Shown here in pieces: positions 9,257-16,986 of a stretch of 64,000 nucleotides of DNA. Both the position numbers and the translations under genes were made by a program. This DNA comes from Actinomycetota bacterium. Lineage in GTDB: Bacteria > Actinomycetota > Geothermincolia > Geothermincolales > RBG-13-55-18. Below the pieces are notes generated by a model. That model did no database searches, was not told the origin of the DNA, and saw only the letters and a program-made list of their open reading frames with translations. The stretch lies in contig JACIXD010000009.1 in NCBI GenBank assembly GCA_014360645.1, forward strand, positions 62,001-126,000. Direction: 5' to 3'. Position 1 is the stretch's first letter, and the number at the start of each line of letters is the position of its first letter.

Positions 9257-9801
9257 TATGACGCGCCGGAACCCGTTAGTTTTCTATCGCATCATCCTAT
9301 GGATCATATTTTCAGGGACACGGAGCAGAGCGGTCGGCTTCATGACGCCTCCCTCATGCGGGAGGCCCATAGCTTTAGCGCGGCGCCCGGCATGTTTTGA
9401 TGGGAAGGTAATTCGGCATCCTCGAAACCTCTCGCGGCAACAGGTACGGCCTTGCGCATTCGGTCCGCTTATGCCTTGCGAGGATACGGTGATCGCGATG
9501 ACGCACTCATCGGCGACGGACGCTACCGCCGTCGCCCCGCTGGTGCGAAAAGAGCGCCTGGTCGTTTTGAGCTCGACCGCCTTCGCCCCGCTCTTATCCA
9601 CCTTTTGTTCGGGTCCGAAGCCCGCTTGCCTTCCATCCGCCGCCGGACGAGGGCCGGAACGAAAAAGCGGACCCGCCGGGCGCAGGGGATGGGGGGTGCC
9701 GATCCCGGCGAATCGCGCTTTTTCACTGTCTGTTCGAGGCGCCGTCTTACTGGTCGCGGCCTTGCGTCCCGGTTTCTCGCCCCGGGATGCCTCCCGGATG
9801 G
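9257..9801. other. Intergenic, probable decayed sequence
   Basis: This stretch lies upstream of the HEPN relic on the minus strand. Frames on both strands are short or have shadow composition. It could hold the missing N-terminus of the HEPN gene or other debris, but nothing here reaches recognition. Confidence 0.5.
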
Positions 9802-10194
9802 CTACCCGGAGATCATCCCCGCCACGAACAACACCACTCCGCTCAGGAAGGGAAAGAACAACACCGCCGTGGGGGCGGCATTACGCCACCCGAAGACAAG
9901 CGCCATTACCGTGAGCGCCATCAGGGCGAAGCCACCCGCATAGTAAGCCCACGCGGGAGAGCGCAGTCCGGGCACCCTCTGGAAAAGGAAACGGGCAGCC
10001 ACGAGCATGCCGGAGAAAGCCGCGATGGCCGCGCAGATCGCAAGCATGGCCAGTCCGTACGCGGTCTGATAACCCAACCAGCCGTTGAAGAGATGCACAA
10101 AACAGACGATGACCGCGGCGACGCTCGAGACCAGCGTAAGGTAATCCCCCGCGGGTTCCGACTCGACATAGCGCACTATCTCGGGGGTGATCAC
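9802..10194 (-). CDS. Small four-helix membrane protein of unknown function
   Basis: A 130-residue protein with about four hydrophobic spans (LTLVSSVAAVIVCFVHLF, AYGLAMLAICAAIAAFSG, YYAGGFALMALTVMALVFGW, AVLFFPFLSGVVLFVAGM) and few charges between them. Such proteins often follow PadR regulators as their target. GTG at 10194 is the only start in this frame because a stop sits just upstream, yet an ATG reading MDELKKG lies in the neighbouring frame 19 bases upstream. MDELKK plus this protein would make a more usual N-terminus, so a one-base frameshift near 10195-10200 is possible. It lies 133 bases downstream of the PadR gene on the same strand. Confidence 0.55.
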   Translation of the reverse strand: MITPEIVRYVESEPAGDYLTLVSSVAAVIVCFVHLFNGWLGYQTAYGLAMLAICAAIAAFSGMLVAARFLFQRVPGLRSPAWAYYAGGFALMALTVMALVFGWRNAAPTAVLFFPFLSGVVLFVAGMISG

Positions 10195-10327
10195 CCTTTT
10201 TCAGCTCATCCACCCTTGACCATCAGTCTCTCCAACATCCTTCATACCCCCTTGTATCGCTTCCGATTCCTGTCCTGGCTCCGGCGATCCGGACGGCAGC
10301 ATTTTCGATCCATGCCGCTCTCGACCG

Positions 10328-10741
10328 CTATACGCACGAGAACTCCCCCTGCAGCCTCCCGTACCTCTTCTCGAACTCGTCGATGAACCTCCTCGCTTCC
10401 TTCAAGCTCTCCGCCCACACGGAGAGCTCTTTCCACCCCTTCTTGGTGAGGTGGTACACCTTCCGCGCCGGGCCTCTGCCCTCCGGCTTCGCGTACTTGA
10501 ACCCCACCAGCTTCCTCGCCTCCATCTGTAGGAGTTCCCGGTAGATGACCGGCAAGGGAAAGCGTTTACCCACCGCTCCCAGCTCCACCAGCTTGCCCAG
10601 GATCGCGTATCCGTGCATGGGCTCCTCGCCCAACAGGAGCAGGATGCTGGGGGTAAGGAAACGCCTGGGTATGGGATTCTGGCCGTCCGGCAGTGGAGCG
10701 CCGCCGCGAGGCTCTTCGTCGCTGCACCTGGTCTTGCCCAT
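10328..10741 (-). CDS. PadR-family transcriptional regulator
   Basis: A 137-residue winged-helix repressor. The PadR signature is clear: RRFLTPSILLLLGEEPMHGYAI for the first helices and turn, YRELLQMEARKLV for the recognition helix region, GRGPARKVYHLTKKGWKEL for the wing, and a C-terminal helix (LKEARRFIDEFEKRYG) for dimerisation. AAGGAG precedes the ATG. An AT-rich upstream region with an inverted repeat suggests autoregulation, and the small membrane protein downstream is the likely co-regulated target. The ligand is unknown; relatives respond to phenolics or drugs. Confidence 0.87.
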   Translation of the reverse strand: MGKTRCSDEEPRGGAPLPDGQNPIPRRFLTPSILLLLGEEPMHGYAILGKLVELGAVGKRFPLPVIYRELLQMEARKLVGFKYAKPEGRGPARKVYHLTKKGWKELSVWAESLKEARRFIDEFEKRYGRLQGEFSCV

Positions 10742-10779
10742 CTTCCCGCTCCTTTCGGAAAGGTCCCGCTCTTAGTGTA

Positions 10780-10830
10780 ACGTTATAATAATATAAACAT
10801 TATGTCAATATTAATTTTATGGATAATATT
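10780..10830 (-). promoter_or_regulatory. Promoter and operator of the PadR gene
   Basis: On the minus strand TTGACA (10808-10803) is followed by candidate -10 boxes TATAAC (spacer 15) or TAACGT (spacer 17). An inverted repeat AATATTA (10807-10813) / TAATATT (10824-10830) overlaps the -35 box. The patch is strongly AT-rich in a GC-rich setting. The operator role is inferred. Confidence 0.55.
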
Positions 10831-10990
10831 AATTATTTGTGACCGATCAGGGGAGAGCGGGGATCGGGAGCCTAGGACTGAACCCCGGATTTACCGCTCC
10901 GGGAGAACCGGGGTCAGCCCTCGAACCCTGGTCTCCCCGCCCCGTTCCGGGGGAAAACGCGGGGCTGGAGAGGCCGCCCCTTACCGCATG

Positions 10991-11020
10991 GAGGCCGGTT
11001 CAAGATCAAAAACCGGCCTC
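10991..11020 (-). terminator. Hairpin after the CrtC-like gene
   Basis: GAGGCCGGTT and AACCGGCCTC form a perfect 10-bp stem with a 10-base loop, directly after the stop of the minus-strand gene ending at 11022. No T run follows, so it is a terminator-like or mRNA-end hairpin rather than a classical intrinsic terminator. Confidence 0.55.
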
Positions 11021-11021
11021 G

Positions 11022-12101
11022 TCACTGCAGGGCGACCATCTCGTGCAGCGTGGTGCCGGCCTCCTCGAAATGGCGTCCCTCGTGCTGCACGCGCAGGGTG
11101 AAGTCGGACTCGAAGCGGAACCAGCCCGGGCGCATGAAGCGGTTGATGAGCTTTCGCACCGCCGCGTTGAGGATGAGGGGGTGGCCCATCTCCCGCAACA
11201 GGTCGTTGCAGTCGATGATCCTCTTCACCTCCAGGCGCAGGTACACCTGGCCGGGGATCTCCAGCTCCAGCCAGGCCGGGTAGGTGCGGTTGGCCTTGGG
11301 GTCGAAGACCGCCTCCCCCTCCCTGAGGGTCATCTCGCCCGAGCTCACGATGACCCTGTCCCGGTAGGCCAGCATGAGGGGCTTGGAGGCCACGTTGCCG
11401 AAGCGTTTCCGGGTGCGCACGTAGGCGTAGAGGAGGGTGAAGTCTTCGGTGTAGAGGCGCCCCCAGTACCACCAAGAGATGATGCGCCGCGCGTCGGCGG
11501 TGATCACGTTGTGGTCGTGGTAGCCGATGCCCTTCGCCTCCAGGGTCCGGCCCTCGAACCTCACCTTGCCCTCCACCCGCGCGCGGGGTATGGGGACCAC
11601 CCAGCCGAAGTAGCCGAGGTCGCCGTAGCGAGTGCGGCCCCGGCCGGGCTTCCATCCCGGCACCTCGCTCTTGAAGACGAGGTCCAGCTCCATGCCCTCC
11701 TCGGAGATGTAGAGGTAGTGCGTGGGGAGGTCCCCCTCCTCCGGCCACTCCACCCAGCAGTGGTTCCTCCCCACCCAGGCGTCGCACCTGTCCTCCGCCG
11801 CGCGCAGCTCGGAGGCGGGGAACTTCTTCACCACCGAGAGCTTCTCCCCCGAGGGCTTGTAGACGTGGATCTCGATTCCCGGTTTTCGCGTCATCAACTC
11901 GGAGGCCTGGATGAACCCCACCACCACGTGCCCGTCGTCGAGGCGGGCATCGAAGTACCACCACTCGCCGTAGAACCTGCTCCGCGCCGCCTCGCGGTTG
12001 ACGCCGTTCTCCCGGGCGGTGAGGGGGACGATCTCCCCGTCCTTCTCCCCCGGGCCCAGCCACTCGTCGATAACCGGCTCGATCCTCATGGCACCCACCA
12101 T
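11022..12101 (-). CDS. CrtC/AttH-like lipocalin-domain protein
   Basis: A 359-residue protein of the hydroxyneurosporene-synthase (CrtC) / AttH superfamily, which has two lipocalin-like beta barrels. Visible marks are FYGEWWYFDARLDDGH near the N-terminus, DLGYFGWVVPIPRARVEG, GIGYHDHNVI and WWYWGRLYT; the repeated aromatic pairs and the HDH motif fit the family. Known members hydrate carotenoids or act on terpenoid-like lipids, but no carotenoid genes are nearby, so the substrate is open. No signal peptide is seen. The ATG at 12101 overlaps its purine-rich leader; the ATG at 12089 (MRIEPV) is an equally good start. It is transcribed alone. Confidence 0.7.
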   Translation of the reverse strand: MVGAMRIEPVIDEWLGPGEKDGEIVPLTARENGVNREAARSRFYGEWWYFDARLDDGHVVVGFIQASELMTRKPGIEIHVYKPSGEKLSVVKKFPASELRAAEDRCDAWVGRNHCWVEWPEEGDLPTHYLYISEEGMELDLVFKSEVPGWKPGRGRTRYGDLGYFGWVVPIPRARVEGKVRFEGRTLEAKGIGYHDHNVITADARRIISWWYWGRLYTEDFTLLYAYVRTRKRFGNVASKPLMLAYRDRVIVSSGEMTLREGEAVFDPKANRTYPAWLELEIPGQVYLRLEVKRIIDCNDLLREMGHPLILNAAVRKLINRFMRPGWFRFESDFTLRVQHEGRHFEEAGTTLHEMVALQ

Positions 12102-12542
12102 CCTCTCCCCCGTTAACCTGACACCACGTCAGCATTATAGCACTCCAAGCCGGGATGAAGGCGGCGCCGGTGAGGGCGAATCGGAGTCCATTCCCGACGT
12201 GCGGGTCAGGGGAGCCTTACGGGGAGAGGGTTAAGCCTTTCGAGGGGAAGTGCGAAGGGTAGTTCATGTCGGGTGCGCCGTGCGCGACCGCCTCGCAGCC
12301 GCCCGCGTACGCGAGGTCCGGCGCCGGCCGGCGCGGCCGGGCACGGGTGGACCGGCGACGGGAATGCGCATCAACGCGGTTGAAGACCAGGAGGCGGGGG
12401 CTTTACCGAGGTCGCCGTTGACGTAAGAGGGGCATGTATTCGCGCGTGCTTCCCGAGGGCCTGATGAGAGACCGGCCGCCCCTTACCGCCCCTGCCCGAA
12501 CACCCCCCGGGATCTCTCGGGCGCCCGGTCGAGCGCCGGGGA
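12102..12542. other. Intergenic, nothing supported
   Basis: This 441-base GC-rich gap lies between two minus-strand genes. I see no frame with protein-like composition and no AT-rich promoter patch apart from a short one near 12130-12140. Confidence 0.55.
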
Positions 12543-13397
12543 TCAGGCGGGTTTCACCGCCCTCACCCTTACGCTGCGCACCGCCTCCAGCAGGCGATCG
12601 AGTTCCTGCCGCGGCAGGTCCAGCCCGGCCATTACCGCCTGGGCGGTGGGATCGTTGGCCATGCAGTCGATGGGGAAGACGGATTCCTCCGCCACCTCGA
12701 CCTCCTCGAAGCCGGCTTCCCTGATCATCCCCAGGTATTCCTCTCTCCGCGCCGCTCCGGAGATGCACCCCACGTAGGCGGCGGCCGATTCCCTCACCGC
12801 CGGCGGCAGCTCTCCGTCGAGGACGATATCGGAGACCATGAGGCGGCCGCCCGGCCTGAGGACGCGGAAGGCCTCCTGGAAGACCCTGGGTTTGTCGGGA
12901 GAGAGGTTGATCACGCAGTTGGAGATGATCACGTCCACGCTGGCGTCGGCCACGGGCAGGTTCTCGATCTCACCCAGCCGGAACTCCACGTTGGCGTAAC
13001 CGCCCCGGCGCGCGTTCTCCCGCGCCCTCTCGAGCATCTCCGGAGTCATGTCCACGCCGATGACCCTGCCGCCCTCGCCCACCCTGCCTGCGGCCAGGAA
13101 GCAGTCCAGGCCCGCGCCGGAGCCCAGGTCGAGCACCGTCTCCCCCTCCCGGAGCGAGGCCAGGGCGACGGGGTTGCCGCACCCCAGGCCGAGGTCCGCG
13201 CCCTCGGGAACGGAGCGCAGCTCCTCCCTGCCGTACCCTATCCGCTCGCTGATGTCCTCCGCGGCGCCCGACCCGCAGCACCCCGTCTGCGCCGGTCCGC
13301 AGCATCCTTCCTGCACCGGGGCGCAGCAGGCATCCCCGCCCCTGGAGATGGCGCCGTATCCCTCGCGCACCAGCTTCCTCAACTCCTTATCCTCCAT
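12543..13397 (-). CDS. arsM: Arsenite S-adenosylmethionine methyltransferase
   Basis: A 284-residue SAM-dependent enzyme that methylates As(III). The SAM motif VLDLGSGAGLDC is at residues 88-99. The three cysteines needed by ArsM are present at C73 (GLGCGNP), C161 (SNCVINLSPDK) and C211 (YVGCISGA). The N-terminus adds three Cys-Cys pairs (residues 24-25, 32-33, 40-41), common in ArsM proteins as extra metalloid-binding sites. It lies downstream of the Cys-rich AbrB gene on the same strand, and that protein may regulate it. Nothing else of an ars operon (arsR, acr3, arsA) is in the window, so methylation rather than extrusion is the resistance route visible here. Confidence 0.93.
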   Translation of the reverse strand: MEDKELRKLVREGYGAISRGGDACCAPVQEGCCGPAQTGCCGSGAAEDISERIGYGREELRSVPEGADLGLGCGNPVALASLREGETVLDLGSGAGLDCFLAAGRVGEGGRVIGVDMTPEMLERARENARRGGYANVEFRLGEIENLPVADASVDVIISNCVINLSPDKPRVFQEAFRVLRPGGRLMVSDIVLDGELPPAVRESAAAYVGCISGAARREEYLGMIREAGFEEVEVAEESVFPIDCMANDPTAQAVMAGLDLPRQELDRLLEAVRSVRVRAVKPA

Positions 13398-13508
13398 GGA
13401 TCTTCCTCCTCCTTACAGCCGTCTCTCCTCCCGCGGACTCAACACCGGTCCGGCGGGGGCTCCTCCCCTTCTCGCCCCCGCCCCCCACTCTTCCCCGTGG
13501 CCGTCACC

Positions 13509-13781
13509 CTACAGCACCTCCGCCATCAGCGGGCCCAGCCTCTCTTTGACCATGTCCACCAGCTCGTCCGCCCTGATGAGGCTCATGCAGCAGACCTCCC
13601 CGCCCCTGCTCCAGCTCACCAGCACCAGCTTGTCCCCGGGCCTGATCCCCGCGCGCTCCCTGAACTCCTTGGGCAGCACCATCTGGCCGCGCTCGTCCAC
13701 GCTTATCAGGGACTCGACCCTGCATAAGCTCTCCTTCCCGCCGCCGGCACAGCATTCAGAGCTTCTCGCCCTCGCCGCCAT
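13509..13781 (-). CDS. Cysteine-rich AbrB/MazE-type DNA-binding protein
   Basis: A 90-residue swapped-hairpin AbrB protein: SLISVDERGQMVLPKEFRER then AGIRPGDKLVLVSW is the standard DNA-binding half. Unusually it carries cysteines at 10, 11, 20, 64 and 65 (SSECC, LC, GEVCC), a pattern I associate with the small AbrB proteins annotated as HgcAB-associated, though no hgcAB is present. GGGAGGTGA sits 4-5 bases before the ATG. arsM follows 111 bases downstream on the same strand. A thiol- or metalloid-responsive regulator is a reasonable inference. Confidence 0.8.
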   Translation of the reverse strand: MAARARSSECCAGGGKESLCRVESLISVDERGQMVLPKEFRERAGIRPGDKLVLVSWSRGGEVCCMSLIRADELVDMVKERLGPLMAEVL

Positions 13782-13809
13782 CCCTTCACCTCCCGGGTCA
13801 GAATTAACT

Positions 13810-13834
13810 GATATATCTGGTATATCTGATTATA
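13810..13834 (-). promoter_or_regulatory. Candidate operator/promoter of the AbrB-arsM unit
   Basis: The direct repeat TATATCTG occurs at 13812-13819 and 13821-13828, and GATATA/TATATC forms an inverted repeat around 13810-13826. A minus-strand TATAAT lies at 13834-13829. The site is in a short AT-rich island just upstream of the AbrB start. Assignment as operator is inferred. Confidence 0.45.
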
Positions 13835-14021
13835 TTGAAATAATAGCCAGGTCCTCCAGCAAACGCAAGGGCGGCGGCGGATCATGGCCTTCGTCCCGTT
13901 CCGCCTGAAAGTGCGTGAGCGGGCTCTTCGGTATCAACGGCGGTGGGGGCTTCCCGCGGGAAAGGGGCGTCGTCCCGCCATGCCGACGGCTTCCCGGCCG
14001 TCCGTTCCCCACCGTCACTTC

Positions 14022-14474
14022 CTACTTTTTCCGGGGGGCGGAATACCAGAGAGGGCCTCCCGCCACCCACTCCTCCACGCCGGCCTTCCTGATCTTGCGC
14101 AGGTTCTTGAGGTGGGCGTCCCCGTGCACCGGCACCAGGAAGTCCAGCTTGGAGCACTCCGCGAACCCGGCACACTCCCAGCAGCCCCGGTATGCCTTCT
14201 TCACCGCGCACTGGGCGATGTGGCAGAACTGCGAGCGGGAGCCCGTCTTGCATCCTTTGCAGCGCAGCTTGACCAGGGAACCCAGGAAATCGTAGGCGCA
14301 CCTGTACGCGTCCGCGTCCATGAAGGGAATGACCTCGGCCACCTTTTCGAACCTCGCCTTGCGCAATTCCCTGCGCAGGTCGCGCGCCAGGTCGGGGATG
14401 GTCCCGGTACGGAACGCGCATTCCTCGCAATAGAGACCGCAGTAGGCGGCCATCTGCTCATGCCTTTCGGCCAT
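14022..14474 (-). CDS. DUF3795 family cysteine-rich protein
   Basis: A 150-residue protein of unknown function with the DUF3795 layout: AAYCGLYCEECAF at the N-terminus, then CKGCKTGSRSQFC, IAQCAVKK, GCWECAGFAEC. These cysteines probably bind zinc or an iron-sulfur cluster. The start is set at ATG 14474 (MAERHEQ) with AGAGGA upstream; a longer open frame to 14633 is Arg/Gly-rich and unlikely to be translated. The window encodes a second DUF3795 protein at 16515-16967. No operon partner is evident. Confidence 0.82.
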   Translation of the reverse strand: MAERHEQMAAYCGLYCEECAFRTGTIPDLARDLRRELRKARFEKVAEVIPFMDADAYRCAYDFLGSLVKLRCKGCKTGSRSQFCHIAQCAVKKAYRGCWECAGFAECSKLDFLVPVHGDAHLKNLRKIRKAGVEEWVAGGPLWYSAPRKK

Positions 14475-14713
14475 GGTTCCTCTACTCTCGCGCTTTCTCG
14501 CGCCTCCGTCGTACAACCACCGCGTCTGGCCCGCCGCAGAACCCCTTTTTCGCCTCGCCGTCATCCCGGCATCACCCCGCCGGGGAGCGATAAAGAGCGC
14601 CCTCGCATCCGTCTCCCCGCCGTCATTCGCCACGCGGCGTGAAGGGCCGGGACGGCGCCATGCTTGAACCCCTTCCCATCTTCCCTCCCTTCCTCTTTTT
14701 CCCGGCGTGCCCC

Positions 14714-16090
14714 TCAGGCGTATTCGCTCAGCACGCGCCGGAAATAGGCGTGCCTCTCGTCATCCGCTTTTTTCCAGAGCGGCCTTGCCTTTTTTGCCCA
14801 GGCCCCGAAATCCACCGGGTGCTCGGGGTATGACTCGTAGAGCTTCCTCAGGGCCCCCGCCGCCGCCGCCATCCTCGCCATACGGGCCACCGACTCGAGC
14901 CGGAGCCTGCCCGCGGCGATGCCTCTCGCCAGGGCGGGAAGATCCCGCAGGGTCTGCGCCGGGTCCGACTTGAGCTCGTACTCGAGGTTGAGCGCCCGGG
15001 TGCCCTCCTCGCTGAAGACGCCGGGGACGGAATAGAGAAAGTCTATCTCCCTCGGAGTAAGGGATACCAGCGCCGGCATCAGCGCGGTGAGGAAGGCGAA
15101 TTTCGCCCCCTGGTCACGGAAATAACGCACGTTGTAGGGCCACAGCGCTTCCCGGGTCAGGTCGTCGCGGCTCAGGGCCTCCGAGGCCACCTCGGACGCG
15201 ATGGCGCAGGCCGTGAAGGCGGAGGTGACCCCCTCTCCGCTGAAGGGCTTGTTCATGAAGGCGGCGTCCCCCACCACCATGACCCCGTTGTCCACCAGGG
15301 AGAAGGGGGGGCGGCGGTAGGGGACCCGTCCCGTGGTCGAGCTCTTCGCCACGCCCTTGAAGGGCAGGGTGGCGGCGAAGGCCTGGTGGCGCTTTTTCGC
15401 CCCCTCCAGGCTCGCGGGCATGCCCACCCCCACGATCATCTCCTCGTCGTAGCTGGGGGCGTACCATCCCTGGAAGTGCAGGTAGGAGTTGATGCCCGGG
15501 CGGCGGTCTCCCTCCAGCTCGCCCCAGGATTCCATGTACACCACCAGGGTATCGATATCGTCGATGGGGTCGTTCTCGAACCATGGCGTGGCGGGCAGGC
15601 CGGCACGCACGGCTCCGCCGATCCCCGAAGCGTCCACCACCAACCTGCACGCCACCTCGTATTCACCCTCCGGACCCCGCGCCAGGACGCCGGCGGGAAC
15701 GCCCCCCTCCCTCATCACGCCGACGAACTCCGTGCGCTCCCGAAACTCCGCTCCCGCCTCCCGGGCGTAGGAGATGAGGCGACGCATGAAGCGCGGCTTG
15801 TCCATGTCCAAGGTGACCAGTCGGGCCGTCACCCCTCCTTGCATGCACGGAGGCCACATGGTGACGGTTTCCAGGCGGTGCAGGAGCTCTTCCCCCTCGG
15901 GGAGGGGGATGTCGAACCTCTCGAAAGCCGCCTCCTCCATGTGGAAGGGCCCGATGGCGGTGCCCAGGTTCTCCAGCCCGTCCTTTTCCAGCACCAGGCA
16001 GCGGTACCCCGCCTGCGCCAGCCTCCATGCCAGGTAGGTCCCGGAAGTGCCCGCCCCCACGATGACCGCGTCCGCCTCTTTCCGCGCCAC
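14714..16090 (-). CDS. FAD-dependent oxidoreductase, geranylgeranyl-reductase-like
   Basis: A 458-residue flavoprotein. GTG at 16090 is chosen because AAGGAGG lies 6-8 bases before it; the frame stays open to 16261 but that stretch overlaps an AT-rich promoter zone. FAD motifs are AVIVGAGTSGTYLAWRLA at the N-terminus, LVVDASGIGGAVR in the middle and VMVVGDAAFMNKPFSGEG, with the Pro-Phe-SGEG loop typical of the geranylgeranyl reductase and halogenase-like group. A helical C-terminal region of about 130 residues follows. Unlike the flavoproteins at 4.7 and 26.6 kb it has no ferredoxin partner adjacent. The substrate is unknown. Confidence 0.82.
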   Translation of the reverse strand: MARKEADAVIVGAGTSGTYLAWRLAQAGYRCLVLEKDGLENLGTAIGPFHMEEAAFERFDIPLPEGEELLHRLETVTMWPPCMQGGVTARLVTLDMDKPRFMRRLISYAREAGAEFRERTEFVGVMREGGVPAGVLARGPEGEYEVACRLVVDASGIGGAVRAGLPATPWFENDPIDDIDTLVVYMESWGELEGDRRPGINSYLHFQGWYAPSYDEEMIVGVGMPASLEGAKKRHQAFAATLPFKGVAKSSTTGRVPYRRPPFSLVDNGVMVVGDAAFMNKPFSGEGVTSAFTACAIASEVASEALSRDDLTREALWPYNVRYFRDQGAKFAFLTALMPALVSLTPREIDFLYSVPGVFSEEGTRALNLEYELKSDPAQTLRDLPALARGIAAGRLRLESVARMARMAAAAGALRKLYESYPEHPVDFGAWAKKARPLWKKADDERHAYFRRVLSEYA

Positions 16091-16186
16091 GTCCGTCCTC
16101 CTTCCTCCTTCGCCTTCCTTCCCTCCATCATACCAGCCCGCGGGGTCAGGCCCCGAACCTCGGTATCGTACCATTAATTTCCATGA

Positions 16187-16216
16187 TTCAAGACTCAGGA
16201 CCCGACCCTTTATAAT
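16187..16216 (+). promoter_or_regulatory. Candidate promoter for the 16254-16967 genes
   Basis: TATAAT at 16211-16216 lies 38 bases before the ATG at 16254, within a locally AT-rich patch. The -35 is weak (TTCAAG, spacer 18). Confidence 0.4.
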
Positions 16217-16253
16217 CGATCCAGGCTGTCGCGCACGCGGTAAAGGGGGACCC

Positions 16254-16508
16254 ATGTCCATCGATGCGGCCTGCGAAGAGCTGGAGGCTGCCCTCGGACC
16301 CGAGAACGTATCCCGCGAGCCCGCCGTGCTGGAAGGCTACGCCTGGCAGGCCTTCGACTTGGACGACGTCAGCGACGCCGGTTTCTACATCTCGCTGGAC
16401 CCGGTGGGGACCATCCGCGAGGCCATCGCGCGGAGCCCCGAGATGGCCGCCTTCCTCGCCGCGAGGCTGAAGGAGTTGGGCATGGACGATGAAGGCCGGA
16501 AGGAATGA
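16254..16508 (+). CDS. Small protein resembling the N-terminus of FAD-linked oxidases
   Basis: An 84-residue acidic protein starting at ATG after AAAGGGGGACCC. The segment EELEAALGPENVSREPAVLE and the next few residues resemble the first 30 residues of FAD-linked oxidases of the glycolate-oxidase/alkyl-DHAP synthase type, but no FAD-binding domain follows. The rest (TIREAIARSPEMAAFLAARL) is a predicted helix. It could be a truncated remnant that became a stand-alone protein, or the likeness could be chance. It lies 6 bases before the DUF3795 gene and is probably co-transcribed with it. Confidence 0.65.
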   Translation: MSIDAACEELEAALGPENVSREPAVLEGYAWQAFDLDDVSDAGFYISLDPVGTIREAIARSPEMAAFLAARLKELGMDDEGRKE

Positions 16509-16514
16509 GCGAAG

Positions 16515-16967
16515 ATGGCTGTCGACCGTGATCTGCTGGCGCCGTGCGGGCTCTACTGCGGCGTGTGCGCGGTACGCATCGCCCACCGCGACGGCAACCG
16601 GAAATTCAAGGAAAGGCTGGTGTCGGTCTACGGGGTGAGCTCGCCGGAGGACATCCGCTGCGGGGGGTGCCTCTCCGATGACCTCTTCTTCTACTGCCGA
16701 GTATGCCCCATCAGGGACTGCTGCGCCCGCAAGGGGATCGAGGGATGCCACCGCTGCGACGACTTCCCCTGCGACCTCATCGAGAACTTCCCCCTCCCCG
16801 TGGGCAAGAAGGTCATCATGCGCGCCATCCCCACCTGGAGGGAGCTGGGGACCGAGGCCTGGGTGGAGGAGGAGGAAAAGCGTTACCGCTGCCCGCGCTG
16901 CGGCGCCCCCCTCTTCCGCGGCGCAAGGCGCTGCCGCACCTGCTCCTCCGAGGTGGACGTGGACTGA
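16515..16967 (+). CDS. DUF3795 protein with C-terminal zinc ribbon
   Basis: A 150-residue cysteine-rich protein. The DUF3795 region shows LLAPCGLYCGVCAVR, then IRCGGCLSDD, CRVCPIRDCCARKG and GCHRCDDFPCDLIENFP. The C-terminus adds YRCPRCGAPLFRGARRCRTC, a two-knuckle zinc ribbon. Function is unknown for the family; metal or cluster binding is inferred from the cysteine spacing. It follows the 84-residue gene by 6 bases, and the next gene is convergent with only 19 bases between the stops. Confidence 0.85.
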   Translation: MAVDRDLLAPCGLYCGVCAVRIAHRDGNRKFKERLVSVYGVSSPEDIRCGGCLSDDLFFYCRVCPIRDCCARKGIEGCHRCDDFPCDLIENFPLPVGKKVIMRAIPTWRELGTEAWVEEEEKRYRCPRCGAPLFRGARRCRTCSSEVDVD

Positions 16968-16986
16968 AGGAACGAGCCGGCGGGGG

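Noticed and set aside
9340-9600. Weak look of DJ-1/PfpI (GFEDAEL) or NifX-like (ITVSSQG) fragments on the minus strand
   Set aside because: The matches are under 15 residues each, in different frames, with no supporting flanks.
9540-9640. Plus-strand LIHLLFGSEAR resembling a nucleotidyltransferase motif
   Set aside because: No Asp motif follows and the frame is a basic shadow; likely chance.
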